NCBI GenBank assembly: GCA_030063045.1 | Contig: JAQSEB010000132.1 | Coordinates: 62,001 to 126,000 of the forward strand | Reading direction: 5' to 3' | Origin: Pratylenchus scribneri | Taxonomy: Eukaryota; Nematoda; Chromadorea; Rhabditida; Pratylenchidae | DNA: 64,000 bases | Shown: piece by piece, positions 49,926 through 61,369 of the stretch | Numbering within the stretch: the stretch's first letter is position 1 | Layout: the number at the start of each line of letters is the position of its first letter | Translations under genes and position numbers: made by a program | The notes under the pieces: generated by a model | What the model was told of the DNA's origin: nothing | Database searches by the model: none | The model's input: only the letters and a program-made list of their open reading frames with translations

Positions 49926-50342
49926 TCAAACAACCGCAACCAATCCCAAAAAAAACCCAAAAAGGCCCATCTTCCCTCCTCTCCAAACTTCCTTTGGCGT
50001 CCAACTGTGATTGCCTTCTTCCACCATTAAATTTACATCAAACATATTTTCTGATTTATTTCCACACAAATCGTTTGTCCACTTTTTCCTTTTACGGCTC
50101 AATTCCACTTTTTCAGCTACGAAAACTTTTTTTGATCCCAAAAACTTTTTTGAACCCAACAACTTTTTTGAACCCGACAACTTTTTTTGAACCCGACAAC
50201 TTTTTGCTTGCTTCAACACACCAACTTTTTGCTCCGGTTTAAAAAAACAAAATAAAAATTTTTTGGTAATTGATTCATGTTTATAGCACTTCCAATATGG
50301 ATGCAATGCTAACAAAAAATTTAATTGAAATAAATTATTCAA
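49926..50342 (-). CDS. 138-codon purine-rich ORF with short internal repeat
   Basis: ATG at 50342 to the stop at 49926. A hydrophobic N-terminus is followed by a lysine-rich region containing GSKKLLGSKKFLGSKK (repeat at 50121-50202), VELSRKRKKWTND and EEGNHSWTPKEVWRGGKMG. The minus strand is strongly purine-rich here, as sense strands of lysine/glutamate-rich genes often are. Past the stop a different frame carries EAEVGGARKKGQSMQSKMSN, so a frameshift or an intron may separate them. All three minus frames are open through part of the block, which weakens the call. The composition differs sharply from the flanks. Not recognised. Confidence 0.3.
   Translation of the reverse strand: MNNLFQLNFLLALHPYWKCYKHESITKKFLFCFFKPEQKVGVLKQAKSCRVQKKLSGSKKLLGSKKFLGSKKVFVAEKVELSRKRKKWTNDLCGNKSENMFDVNLMVEEGNHSWTPKEVWRGGKMGLFGFFLGLVAVV
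50121..50202 (-). repeat. four 18-19-nt tandem units
   Basis: Read on the minus strand, GGG(T/A)TCAAAAAA(A)GTT plus 2-3 bases recurs four times. Two units are 19 nt and two 18 nt, so the array shifts frame within itself. Confidence 0.65.
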
Positions 50343-50359
50343 ATTAATTAAAAATATCC

Positions 50360-53300
50360 TAATAATTTTTTTCAGAAAAATTGAATAATTTAATTCTTAA
50401 TAAAAATTTAATAAATAATTCCGAAATAAAATTGCTTGAATTTTTAAGGAATATAAAAAATTATTAATAATTTAATTGTTTTTAAATATTTTTAAAAAAT
50501 TTATGCAATAAAATAAATAAGAATATCATATGAATATTATGAAGTCGATATAAAAAAAAATAAATTTTAAATATCTTAAAAAAATTTTGTATATATATTT
50601 GAAGGAACCAGACAATATTTTCAAAAAAGCATCGAATATATATTTTAATGTATAATAAGCATGTTTTATATTATTTGATATCAACAAATAAAAAAATATT
50701 GTTAAAAATAACTTATCAGACTATTGATGAAGTCATGAAATAGATTAAAATTAAGTGATAAAATAATAAAAATTATTCTATGTAATAGTAATCGTATTAA
50801 ATATCATAGATTCAAATAATGAATCAAGGATTGAACATAGGATTTAACATGGACGAGATGTGAAACGTTGCTGATTTAAACAGATTATTTTGTCAAAAAT
50901 TGCTAATTATTTTATAAAAAATTACTAATAAGCTTGAAATAATCATAAACAAAATATTTATTAGTTATTTTCATAATTATGATTATAAAGAATGATAATA
51001 AAAGTTGAAAAAATAATATAATCACAATATATTCAATTTAAATTAAGGAGGTTATTTTTGAAATTTTCAATCACAAAATAATAAGAAGGAAAACAAATTA
51101 TTAAATTATAATTAAGAGAAAATAAATCATAAATTTATATCAGTTTGGAATAACAAAAAAAAGATATTTGCCTTTTCTATCTTGTAAATTGCAGTATTTA
51201 TATACATCATTTTGTAGAGAATTTCAAAAAATTCAATTCATTGGTTACAAAAAGAAGAAAAAGGTCGTTTGCTAAAAATTAAAAAAATGAAAAATTTGTA
51301 AACATAATTAATTAAAAATTAATCATTATTAAAAATATTATGGAAAATGTATAAAATAAATCGAAAAATTATGCTTATGCTAATAAATCTATAATTATAT
51401 AGAAAATAATTTAATTTAACAAAAAAAATTATAAAAAAAAATAAGAAAAATCCAACAAATTTAAATGAAAATGACTTTATTCGGTTTTTTTAAATCTTTT
51501 ATAATTTAAATAAAATAAAATTAATTTTAGAGTTTATAATTTTTAATATTTTTTCCTTAATAATAATTTAAATTGATCAAAAAATTCGTTCATATATCAT
51601 GAGTTTTACTTAGTATTGAATACTAATTATCTCGAAGATGTTGGAGTTGGAGATCCTTAAATTAAAAGTAAATTTGTAATTTTGAATTTTATTTTTTTTA
51701 AATTAGAGACGACAGCAAAATTAAAAAGTAAATTTAAAATTCAATTTATAAAATAATATAAAATTAACATAACTTTTGAAATATTCTTATATGAAATAAG
51801 AAAAAATAATCTACTACATATTATTAGAAATAAAACTGAAAGTAGCAACCAAAGCTTTGATAAGTTTCGTAAAAATTTTCATCGGTATATTTTGATTATG
51901 AAATAAAAAAATTAATTTAATGGCAAAAATTTTAAAAAATTTGTAAAAAATTATTTTCTTGTTTATATTTTTTAAAAGACAACAAAAATTGGCATATAAT
52001 ACTAAGGCCACTCCATAACGCTCCAAAATTGCCGCTTTGATACTCCAGGAAATAAAACTGAAAATCGTTTTGAAGGAGTGATAAGACCAGGTGTAGGCGT
52101 AATGAAGTGAATATTGGTCATGAAATTTATTTTATAAAATTTCAATGCTACTACTACTATCAATATTGTTAAAAAAAAGTGAATTCGATTAATCTTATTC
52201 GTATTTTCATGACTTCAATTTGTGAAAATATTAAAATAATCGTCTAAATATTAATAAAAATTTAAAAGCTTAATTTTTAAAGAAATAATTATTTTTAATA
52301 AATTTTATCGAAATAATAAAAAGTAAAATTAAATAATAATTATTGGAAATTGGCAAAATGAAAAAAATGGTATTTGAAAATGATAAAAAAATTTAAAACT
52401 AATTAAAATAAATAAAAATTTTTTAGAATTATGAGATAATGGTGAAACATGATATCATCTTAAAAAATAATTTTACCAATTGAAGTAGTTGATTAATAAA
52501 TATAGAAAATACTATAATGAATTATGATTTGAAAAAATAATAAATTATAATATGGTTTGTCATGTAAAGCCTCTCATTTTCATGTTTTAGGGTGAGAACG
52601 TGGAGAATCTGACAATAATTATTATTAAATTATTATAATACAACAAATTCTATGTTTGATAGCGATAATCAAATTTAAATCAACAAAAAATAACAAAAGT
52701 CTTTTAAAAAATAAATGAAATTTATTGAATTTTAAAAAAAGAGAATGAAAAAATCATAATATTAATATAACGAATAAACATATACATATATAAAAAATAT
52801 AAAATTAAAAATATTAGATTATATGATTAGAATTAATTTTAAAAATATTAATTAAAAAGAATTATGCTATAAGAAAAAGTAATATAAAAGTGATTTTATG
52901 TTCTAAATTAGTAAAAAATTTAATAAATATAAAATATATTGAAAAGTATTTAAGAAAGAATATTCATAATAAAAATTATCAAATGAGTCAGGTAACTAGC
53001 TCAAATTCTAATTGGAAAGTTAGGAATTTTTCTATTTTCAAATTTTCAATATATTTCTAACAATACTAAATTTTATAAAAAATAATTTAAAATTAATAAA
53101 TAAAGTAAAATGAATTCTAAAAAATTGCAAGATTTTACTAATCTGATTATTTTTAAAGGATAAATTTCTATATTAATTGAAGATGTTACTGGTTAAATTA
53201 TGATTGTATTTTACATTCTTTAACCAGAAATAATAAAAATTATATTTAATACAATTACGAAAGTGAATAAAATAAAATTTTAAGCTAATGAAGATTTGTC

Positions 53301-54880
53301 ACATAAAAAATAAACAAAAAACTAAGTAATTTTTGTTAAGTAATTTGTAAAAATTGAATTATGATAAATTTTATTTAATTAAGTTTAAATTTATCAATTT
53401 ATTTTTTATTTTAATTTCACATATAAAAATATACAAAGAAAAATAAATTGATATAAAGAATGAAATTTCTAAGCGAAATTATATATACATAAATGTATTT
53501 AAAATTAAAAATATTGTAAAAAATTGATTTTTATAAAAATATATTTAAATTAATGTAAATTTTTAAAATTTTAAATAAATTAGGATTATTTATAAATTAA
53601 ATTCAAATATTCTAAAAATAGGTTTTTTGTTGAATTAATAAAAAACAAAAATTTATTCAATCAATTTTTTCAAATTAATTCAACGAAAGTTATCAAGTTG
53701 ACCTTATCGATTTGCAAGCGAAAAAAATTTAATAAATAAAAATTAATAACTTTAAGAGAATTTATCAAAAGAATTTAATTAAAAATATTCAATTAAAAAT
53801 ATTCTGAACAAAAAATTAACAAATAAATTACAATTCTTTTTCAGTGAAGCATCACTTAAGCATCACTTATAATGCCATGAAATAATTTGAAATTATAAAA
53901 TTTTTAATTATTATATAAAAATTCGAAATAATAATGTGGAAATGAAAATAAATAAATGTGAAAATTAAATAGATAAAATAATATAACAAAAGTTGTTATT
54001 AATTATTTTGAATAAGATTATTATGTAATTGAGGTAAAGAAAGAGAAAAATACAGGGTACTTTGAGAATAATTTTTACAGTTTAATGAAATATTGAACAT
54101 CTAAATAAAAATTCATTAATATTATAATATGGAATTTTGTTAGATATTGATGGCTGCAAGTCTGGCAGTTGAAACTGAAAAATTAAAAAATTTATAGAAA
54201 AATACTTTGTAGAATTAATGTTATTTAATTTATATATAAAAATTAATTAAAAATATATATTCTATAATTTAAAAATATTTTAATTTATATTATTAGGTTA
54301 TCAATCAAATTGAGATTATATAATTTACAATATTGATAAATATTTTATATGGATCTTTGGTTTATAATTTTAGTAAGATAATATATATAAAAGAAAAAAA
54401 ATGAAAAAAAATTGAATCATATCTCTTTTAAAATAATAGTTAAAAATAACTGATGACAATAACTATGTCTAATGAATGTGCAATTAATAAAGTGAAAAAT
54501 AAAATTAAAATTTTAGTAGAATCAAAATTACTTAGAAAATTTGATTGAATTTTAATTACATTATTTTTAAAAAATAAAATTTCTTTCGTAAAATAAAATT
54601 AGTAATTTTTCTTAAAAATATAAAAGTTTATAATATCAACAATGATCTTTTAGCAATTTTTGCACATTAAATGAATTAATATATCAAATCGGAGCTTGTA
54701 TAATAGAAAGAGAAAATGTTAAAAAATATTTATAAATGAGAATTGTTATAATATATTGCAATTAACTAAAAAATGAATCTACTTAATTTTAAAATAAATA
54801 AATAAAATGTAAATCATGATAAAACCAAAATAAATATTTTATATTTTGAAAAAAATTAAAATTTAATAAATGATTAATTT
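50360..54880. other. mostly AT-rich, small unassigned islands
   Basis: Islands: 51600-51660 (plus frame with NYLEDVGVGDP before TAA), 51990-52110 (open on both strands; plus RFDTPGNKTENRFEGVIRPG, minus SIKAAILERYGVALVLYANF), and 52570-52620 (minus ILHVLTLKHENERLYMTNH after ATTGTCAG). None could be joined into a gene. The remainder is A/T-rich with dense stops. Confidence 0.4.
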
Positions 54881-54889
54881 ACATATATT

Positions 54890-55260
54890 CTAAAGTTTGA
54901 CGAAGCCATACGCAACATCAATATTATGTAACAGCAAATACGAACTGCAAATCGATTTTATCAAATTCAATCAGGCATATTTGGAAAACTGTTCGAGAAG
55001 CTCCAATTTATATTTTTTAATTAAAAAAATAAATTGATTTAATTTTAAAAAATAAATTAATAATAAATGATAAAATATAAAATAATCATTTATTCAGTTA
55101 TATTAAATGAAAATAATTTAAAAAATAAAAATATAAATATAATACGTCAAATTCTATAATAGCAAATTAACAATTCAGTTTTATGATATAGGCCAATTCG
55201 AAGTGGAGAAAATTTGGAAAGAATGTATCATAAATAATACAGACGGAACTTAAAAATTAA
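54890..55260 (+). pseudogene. two coding-like islands on the plus strand, unknown
   Basis: First island: FDEAIRNINIM, TAA, then in the same frame QQIRTANRFYQIQSGIFGKL and FEKLQ, to TAA at about 55020. Second island after TTAACAATTCAG: FYDIGQFEVEKIWKECIINN, then TDGT, to TAA at about 55248. Both have coding-like codon-position bias. The TAACAG between the two halves of the first island contains an AG that could be an acceptor, making the halves separate exons. No phase-consistent joining was found. Family unknown. Confidence 0.25.
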
Positions 55261-55478
55261 AAAATTTTGAAGTCATATTTTCATTTTTTTCCTTTCATAA
55301 CTGTTTGGATTTCATTTAAATTTAAAATATACTAATTTTAAAGCTTTATTAACATTCCTACTAATATAATTAATTGAAAACAGAAATTTTTAGCATGAAT
55401 AATCAATGAATATTATTAATATTAAATATTTTATGAACTTTTAATAAAAATTAATTTAACCATTTTGAACGTACTTAC

Positions 55479-55579
55479 CCTAAATACCGAGCAACAATAA
55501 AGCGTTTCCAGAAAATTATCTTATGAACAATTTCCTTAAGATGCCCTGTGGCGATATATTGGCAAAATTCAAAGAATAA
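55479..55579 (-). CDS. candidate exon ending at a GTAAGT donor
   Basis: On the minus strand a frame opens after TAA at 55582-55580 and reads CQYIATGHLKEIVHKIIFWK, then RFIVARYLG, up to TTTAGG|GTAAGT, with the intron starting at 55478. The donor is full consensus. No AG precedes the coding part, so its 5' boundary is unexplained. The plus strand of the island is also open (HFERTYPKYRATIKRFQKII, TGA). Unknown protein. Confidence 0.27.
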
Positions 55580-55925
55580 TTAAGAATTTTTAATAAAAAT
55601 TAAAAAAATATTAGTGAAACATTGATCAAGATAAATCTTTGTTAATTTCAACATATAATTAAATTTAAATACCCATGTGCTCCGAAAAAAACGACATCCA
55701 TTTCAATATATATAAATAAATCCCTAAAAATTTTAATATGGGTTTCGTATAAATTTCCTTAGAACTCTAAGCAATTGTACTGTTGACATGTTTTCTGTCA
55801 AAATTCATAAATTAAAAATTTTTTAAAAATTATTTATTTATAAAATATTTTTAGAAATGAATTTAAAATAATTTATTTAAAAGGAGTTAATACGCACAAT
55901 ATAATATAATAGGAAAAATAAAATC

Positions 55926-56129
55926 TCATAATTTTAAAATAAATATAAATACAGTAAAAAATAATAAAAATAAATAAAAAACCATGTCATCCCTAATTTT
56001 CTCCATCATCATTTCTACATGGTCAAGCTAAAAGAGTTTTTATTTGTATTTTTTTTCTGAATCCATTAAATTTACAATTCGCTCTCGCTGTTTCTTTAAA
56101 ATATTACAATAAGAAAGTAATTTTTTTTT
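55926..56129 (-). CDS. 3' end of a gene: coiled-coil plus membrane anchor, 48-nt intron
   Basis: Minus strand. Exon 56129-56076 follows AATAG and reads KKKLLSYCNILKKQRERI. A 48-nt intron (56075-56028) starts GTAAATTT and ends CTCTTTTAG. Exon 56027-55926 reads LDHVEMMMEKIRDDM, then VFYLFLLFFTVFIFILKL, and stops at TGA. The join keeps frame and gives a charged, helix-prone segment followed by an 18-residue C-terminal membrane helix, as in tail-anchored or single-pass proteins. Without splicing the same frame contains TAA and TAG, both inside the proposed intron. Upstream exons and identity are unknown. Confidence 0.4.
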
Positions 56130-57105
56130 CTATTTTTTACTATTATAAATATATAAAATAAAATTCAATTTTTAAACAAATGACAATAATATTTTATTGA
56201 ATTTAATTATAAAAATACAAAATGAATAACAAAATTTGAATCTTTTCTCTTTTAAAATGTATTAATTAAATAAAAAGAAATTATTTTAATATTTATTTGG
56301 AAAAATAAAACTCATTAAAATCATAATTATAAAATAATTTTATAAATTCTAATAAAAGTAAATAAAAAAATCAATTATAATTAATATTTAATTCATTTCT
56401 AAATATAAATTATTTCAATATTTATTCATGAAATATAAATAATATTCCATATTCTTGCGAAATGTAAAATATTTTTAATGGAAAACATTTTCATAATAAA
56501 TTTAGATAAAAATAAATTTCAAAAATTTTGTTTTTTTTTTTTAAATTCAAAAATTATATTATGAAATTTTTATGTCTTTATACATATTTAAGCAATTATG
56601 TTACGAAATTACTTGGTCATAACAACTTTATTTTTATATATTTATAAAGAATAAATCGCTAATCTTAATATTTGCAACAGTTATAATTGTTTTGCTTTAT
56701 TCAGACAATGAAATTTAATTATAAAAAGGAATAATTTATTAATTATAAAATTATTTATTTTAATTTTTATGACTTTATTCTTTAATAAAGAATTCGAAAG
56801 AAATTTACTTCAAAAATTCCAAAAGATTAAATGTCACTGTAAAATTAGATTTAAAAATAGATAAGAAAAAGTGAATAGATAATTATTTCTGTAAAAAATA
56901 ATTTAATAAAATACTAACAGAAAAGATTTTAAAAAATAATAATTTTTAAATTAATTTATTTTAAATGATTATTTAAATGAAATGACAAATAAAAACGAAT
57001 GGTTTCCCAAATTATATAAATTATTTTAAATAAGGAAATAATAAATAGAATATGTCATACTAAATTTTATGAACCTTACTAAAGTGCGACACATGTTGGC
57101 ATTAG

Positions 57106-57246
57106 TTTCCATACAAAGCTCTTAGAGGGATGTCTTGTTGCTCCTCTGATTCAATCACATCAACAGCACGAAATGACAAATTAAATTCTTCTATCATAAT
57201 CAACAAATTAAATATTTTAAAGAACAAAAGAGTTAAAAGAAAATTT
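57106..57246 (+). CDS. candidate terminal exon, 47 codons, unknown
   Basis: After TTGGCATTAG ending at 57105 the frame reads FPYKALRGMSCCSSDSITST, then ARNDKLNSSIIINKLNILKN and KRVKRKF, to TAA at 57247. The same frame is open before the TAG as well (KCDTCWH), which leaves open whether the TAG is a splice acceptor, a nonsense codon or a sense codon. Basic C-terminus. Lies 140 bases before the second Merlin relic on the same strand, but its sequence does not match the transposase. Confidence 0.3.
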
Positions 57247-57381
57247 TAAAAAAATTTTTATATTAATTTAATAATGCAAAATTTTATGATGGTAATAAAT
57301 TTTATATTTTTAATAAAATAAAAAATTTAAAAATATTTTAATTTATTTATCACTTATTTCGAGAAATTGTTATTATTTAAT

Positions 57382-57465
57382 TTATGTAAAAATTTAAAAC
57401 CAAAGGAAATGGGAGGAAATGGCAAAATAGTAGAAATCGACGAAACAAAATTTTGGCTTTTTATA
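57382..57465 (+). pseudogene. second Merlin/ISXO2 transposase relic
   Basis: The plus frame reads LCKNLKPKEMGGNGKIVEID, then ETKFW, to TAG at 57466. GG-x-G-K-(I/V)-VEIDE(T/S)KF is the hallmark entry to the ISXO2/Merlin DDE domain, with the first catalytic aspartate. It corresponds to the VEIDET region of the copy at 25.8 kb but lacks the extra segment inserted there between GGNG and IVEIDE. After KF the similarity stops; no inverted repeats or second and third catalytic motifs were found nearby. An old fragment in an otherwise A/T-rich region. Confidence 0.65.
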
Positions 57466-58103
57466 TAGATAAATTATTTGATTATTAATGAAATTTTATA
57501 ATGATTAAATGTAGTTAATTCCATTATTTAGATTAATTAATTTAACAAAAAATATTATTTTTTATTAAATTTTTAAAAATAAATATTGTAAAAATAAAGG
57601 ATTATTTTTATAAAAATAAAAATTTGCTAAAATGGATTGAAGCTGATAAAATTTTTAGTCCATTATTTAAAAATTAAAGTAAGTTAAGAATTGAAAAATG
57701 CATAGAAAGTAGTATGCAAAAAAATGAGTAGTAAAAATAAGAAAATTTAAAATATAAACCAAAAATATGTTTTTTTTTACTTAATTTTATTTTAAATAAA
57801 ATTTTTAATTTGTTATAAAAATCCAATTTAGAGAATGGAAAGAAATGTTGAAAAATAAATATAATATATATAAAAGCAGACATATAAATATATAAAAAAA
57901 ATAAAATATATTACAACAAAACCTCAAAATTGATTAAATCGAAAATTGATTTATCCAAAATTAAAAAAATATTGATATCTTTTGGAATTAATATTCATTA
58001 TTGGGGCTTAATTTATTGGGATTAAATGACTTGGTAAATATGAAGAATTATTATAATTAAATCTAAAATTATATAATCAATTATATACCTGAAAATATTT
58101 CAG

Positions 58104-58378
58104 AAGATGAAATTACAATTTTATTTTTAAAAAAATATTATTTTTTGGCTAAAATTTTATATATACTTTTGTTTATAAATAAAATAAGACAAGAAAATTT
58201 AATTCATAAATTTCTTAAAAAAATTAATTTATTTTTGCATAAAATTTTAAAATATTTTAATAAAATTGAAATATGTTTTGTTTACATTTATTATAAGTGG
58301 GAACATTTTAAATTCCACGATTATTTAGAAAAATGCTTGATTTTATTTTTAAAACGAAAGACAAATTGTCTTGGATAA
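58104..58378 (+). CDS. candidate long terminal exon after TATTTCAG, no Met
   Basis: AATATTTCAG ends at 58103. The frame after it is open for about 91 codons to TAA at 58376; including the part before the acceptor, 103 codons lack a stop, unusual here. It starts with an acidic DEITILFLKKYYF, has lysine- and isoleucine-rich helices, then IYYKWEHFKFHDYLEKC and a basic end RKTNCLG. The absence of any methionine in the whole frame rules out a start here and fits an internal or last exon. No family recognised; upstream exons not identified. Confidence 0.35.
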
Positions 58379-59561
58379 TTTTGACAAGAAAGAGAAGAAG
58401 AAATGAATGAATGAATTGGTATGTTAAAATTGATTATTTTTATTAAAAAACGGAAATTTGTATTTTAATAAAATGTATTGAATATTGATTTCAAATAAAG
58501 GGGACGGTGAGTGGATGGAAATATTTCTAAAAATTTATTATAACATATTGATCCGAAAATTTATAAGAGATATATACAAATAATTTATACAATAAAATAA
58601 AATAATTTCAAAATTTATTGAAAAATATAACAAATATCAAATATATAGGTTTTTTCGAAAATTATTCTAGAAAAAAAATGAAGAAAAAAATCTTGTTAAA
58701 AAGGAAATACATTAAATATTTAGAAAATAATAAAACAGAACGAATATATTAAATAAAAATTAGAAAAAATACATAAAATTTTATTTGACATATTAGCTAT
58801 CCATAAATTTTTTTGTTTCTTAAAATGAAAAATATTAAATCTCAGAAAATTAAATTGGATAGATTGATTATAATGCTTAAATAAATTAAACGAATAATTT
58901 TAAATGTTAGAAATGATAGATATGACAAAATTTGGAAAAAGGATATTAAAATTTTCGATTGTAAAAATATTCAATTTGAATAGAAAGTCTTGTTTCAAGA
59001 GTCTGTCTATATTAATTAAATTTTGAAATTATAATTTTCTAGAAAATTAATCTATTTTAAAAATTCAAATATGTATTTGAAATCTTATATAAAAAATTAT
59101 ACTTGGTATATCAAAAATCAGAAAATCAAAAATTAATAATTTTATTTTCATTTTTTTAATTTCAAAATTATAATTTTTATTTGACATAATTCGAAATTTA
59201 TCAATAATCATAAAAGATAAAAAAAATAAATTAATAAAATATACAATTTAATTATTGTAATAATTAATATTCAGAAAATGAATCGTTAATTTGATTTATT
59301 AATATATTACATTTTTATATATAAATTTAAATATTCCGAGAAAAAAAAGCTATAATTCAAAATAATTGCATTAAAATAATATTAATTTTCTGAATAAATG
59401 AAAATATAAAATATCAATTTTATTCTTCAATTTATTAAGATTGTGTATTTTAATTAATTTTTTTTTTTCAAATTTTATTAAATTTTATAAAAAATTATTA
59501 TTTTTTAAAAAATAAAAAAAATTATTATCGAATTACTGTAATTTTTGAAAGAGTTTGTAAG

Positions 59562-59621
59562 GATGAAATTTATACAAAGGAAGATATAGAGATCGTTTTA
59601 TTTTCATTGCTAAGAAGTTGA
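59562..59621 (+). CDS. short candidate terminal exon
   Basis: After a possible acceptor GTTTGTAAG the frame reads DEIYTKEDIEIVLFSLLRS and ends at TGA. Acidic and helix-like. It is short and the acceptor is weak. Confidence 0.18.
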   Translation, partial: DEIYTKEDIEIVLFSLLRS

Positions 59622-60266
59622 TATTTCCAATAGTTAAATCTAAATTTATATAAAAAATAAAAAAATTCAAGTAGATGAGAATAAGTAGAAAATTTTACCG
59701 AATGGTCAATATTTTGTGCAATTTTAATAATAAAATGCATGATTTAAGAAAAATTTTTTATCGAAAAAAATCGATATGTAAAAAAAAATTTAAATCTTAA
59801 ATATCTAGAATATGGTTATAGGGCAAGGCCCTAATATAATTGGCCTTAAAACTTGATAATTGCTTTTATATATTAAAAAGGGAAAAGACAAGCTCCTATA
59901 AATAAAAGGTCAAAAATTAAATACTTATTGTATTTAGAAAAGAATTAAAATTATACAAATTATAATAATGAATTATAATTAAATAAAAAATATATGAAAT
60001 TTATAAAAAAAAATATCTTGAAGAAGTTTAGATAATATTTGATTTAAAAAATGTTAAAAAATTCTTCAAAAAATTTTAATCTGAATAAAATCTCTATAAA
60101 TGTATATATATTAATTCTAATAATTACAGTCAATTGAATTATTCTCTGTAAAAATTTAAACCATAATCTTTTTTTTGTGTATTTAAGTTTATTCGTAAAA
60201 TTTAATTCAATTTATTTATAGAAATTTTATTAAATTATGAAAATTTTAATAAAATTTGTAATTTAA

Positions 60267-60425
60267 ATCATAAAAAAGGCTAATCCATTGCAAGAATTTT
60301 ATGAAAGTTTCATCAGATGAATTGTATAAAATAAATGTTTCAAAATTTTTCCAGATGAAGAGAAAGGTGTAACCTTTATAAATGTTGAAAAATTATTTAT
60401 ATTAATAATTTTACATCTCCTATGA
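60267..60425 (+). CDS. 3' end of a gene with a 48-nt intron
   Basis: Exon part 60267-60306 reads KKANPLQEFYE. The intron 60307-60354 is 48 nt, starts GTTTCATC and ends TTTTTCCAG. The second exon (60355-60425) restores the split codon and reads EEKGVTFINVEKLFILIILHLL to TGA. The acceptor has a clear pyrimidine tract, and the TGA and TAA in the unspliced frame lie inside the intron. The tail is hydrophobic and could be a membrane anchor. The donor is not ideal (GTTTC), and no 5' exon was found. Identity unknown. Confidence 0.35.
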
Positions 60426-60990
60426 AATTATTATAATGATAATAATATAATAAGGAATTTTGTAATTGGTATAAATGAAACAAAAAAAAAGAATGCAAAT
60501 AAATATATTAGTGAGAAAATTTTTAAAAATTAAATCAATTATAAAATTATTTTTTTACCTAAAAATTTAATTTAATGAATGCATTAATCTGCAGAAAATG
60601 AGTGTAATAAAATTCACAAAACATTTATACTTAAGAAATCAAGATAAGATTTCTAAATCTTTAGAAAACAGATTGTTAAATTTTATTATTATTTATTAAT
60701 TTTATTAGGTGCAATATAAATGAAAAAATCAGAAAATTAAGAAAAATTATCAGAGATGAAATAAATACTAATAGTAATTATTTTTAAATTTTATTTTATA
60801 TATATTTTATCGTTGTATTATTGTGAAAAAATATAAATATTCACGCAAGTAAAATTATAAAGTAATTCAACAAAAATACTTTGCCGATACCGAATAAAAA
60901 AGATGCTTTAGCTATAATAATTTTTCTGAAATTAAAAAAAGACGAAAGGAATTGTTTAAATAATGTTTTATTGATAAATTTAATTAAAAA

Positions 60991-61044
60991 AAGAATAAAA
61001 GCTATTTTTGGCCTTTGTATTCAAGTGATGACGCATTTTCATTG
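60991..61044 (+). CDS. candidate exon before a GTATGC donor
   Basis: The frame reads KNKSYFWPLYSSDDAFSL, then GTATGC at 61045. Unspliced it continues only to a TAA 18 bases after the donor. A nearby downstream island on the same strand (61236-61367) could belong to the same gene, but the phases do not join simply. Confidence 0.22.
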
Positions 61045-61235
61045 GTATGCCTAAATGGAAAATAATTAAATATGAGATTTTGATTAGAAAATGAGAATAA
61101 ATTGATTTATAAATTTGAAATTTTTGGATTACGGAAAAAATTAAAATTTTATATTAGCTCATATAATTTAATTGGATAATAAATTTAAAAAAATTTCGAA
61201 TAAGATTATTATATTTTTTTTAATTTTTACATTTT

Positions 61236-61367
61236 TAAATTACTAACTTTATTTTAAGTTTGCCTCCACTACCACATATATTCCGTTCCTATGAAACCAA
61301 AAAATCATTTGAAAATTTGGAAATTTTTAATTTTGTAAATAGAATTATTATAAATAAATCAATATAA
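61236..61367 (+). CDS. candidate terminal exon, 43 codons, unknown
   Basis: The frame reads LSLPPLPHIFRSYETKKSFE, then NLEIFNFVNRIIINKSI, to TAA at 61365. An acceptor-like TTTATTTTAAG ends at 61258, inside the frame. The proline-rich start and charged middle are clearly unlike chance AT-rich translation. The island is isolated, with A/T-rich sequence on both sides. Family unknown. Confidence 0.3.
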
Positions 61368-61369
61368 TT

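Noticed and set aside
49810..50242. Plus-strand frames of 66 and 119 codons in the pyrimidine-rich block
   Set aside because: Translation is a simple consequence of pyrimidine richness (Leu, Pro, Ser, Phe); the purine-rich minus strand is the likelier sense strand.
51814..52026. 70-codon minus ORF
   Set aside because: The GC-rich end is open on both strands and the remainder is A/T-driven; the strand cannot be supported, so it is mentioned only in the gap entry.
57674..57883. 69-codon minus ORF, aromatic-rich
   Set aside because: Low-complexity A/T translation; no supporting sites.
59815..59865. AAGGCC...GGCCTT inverted repeat as a terminator hairpin
   Set aside because: A six-base stem with an 11-base loop, no following T run of bacterial type, and no associated gene; probably chance.
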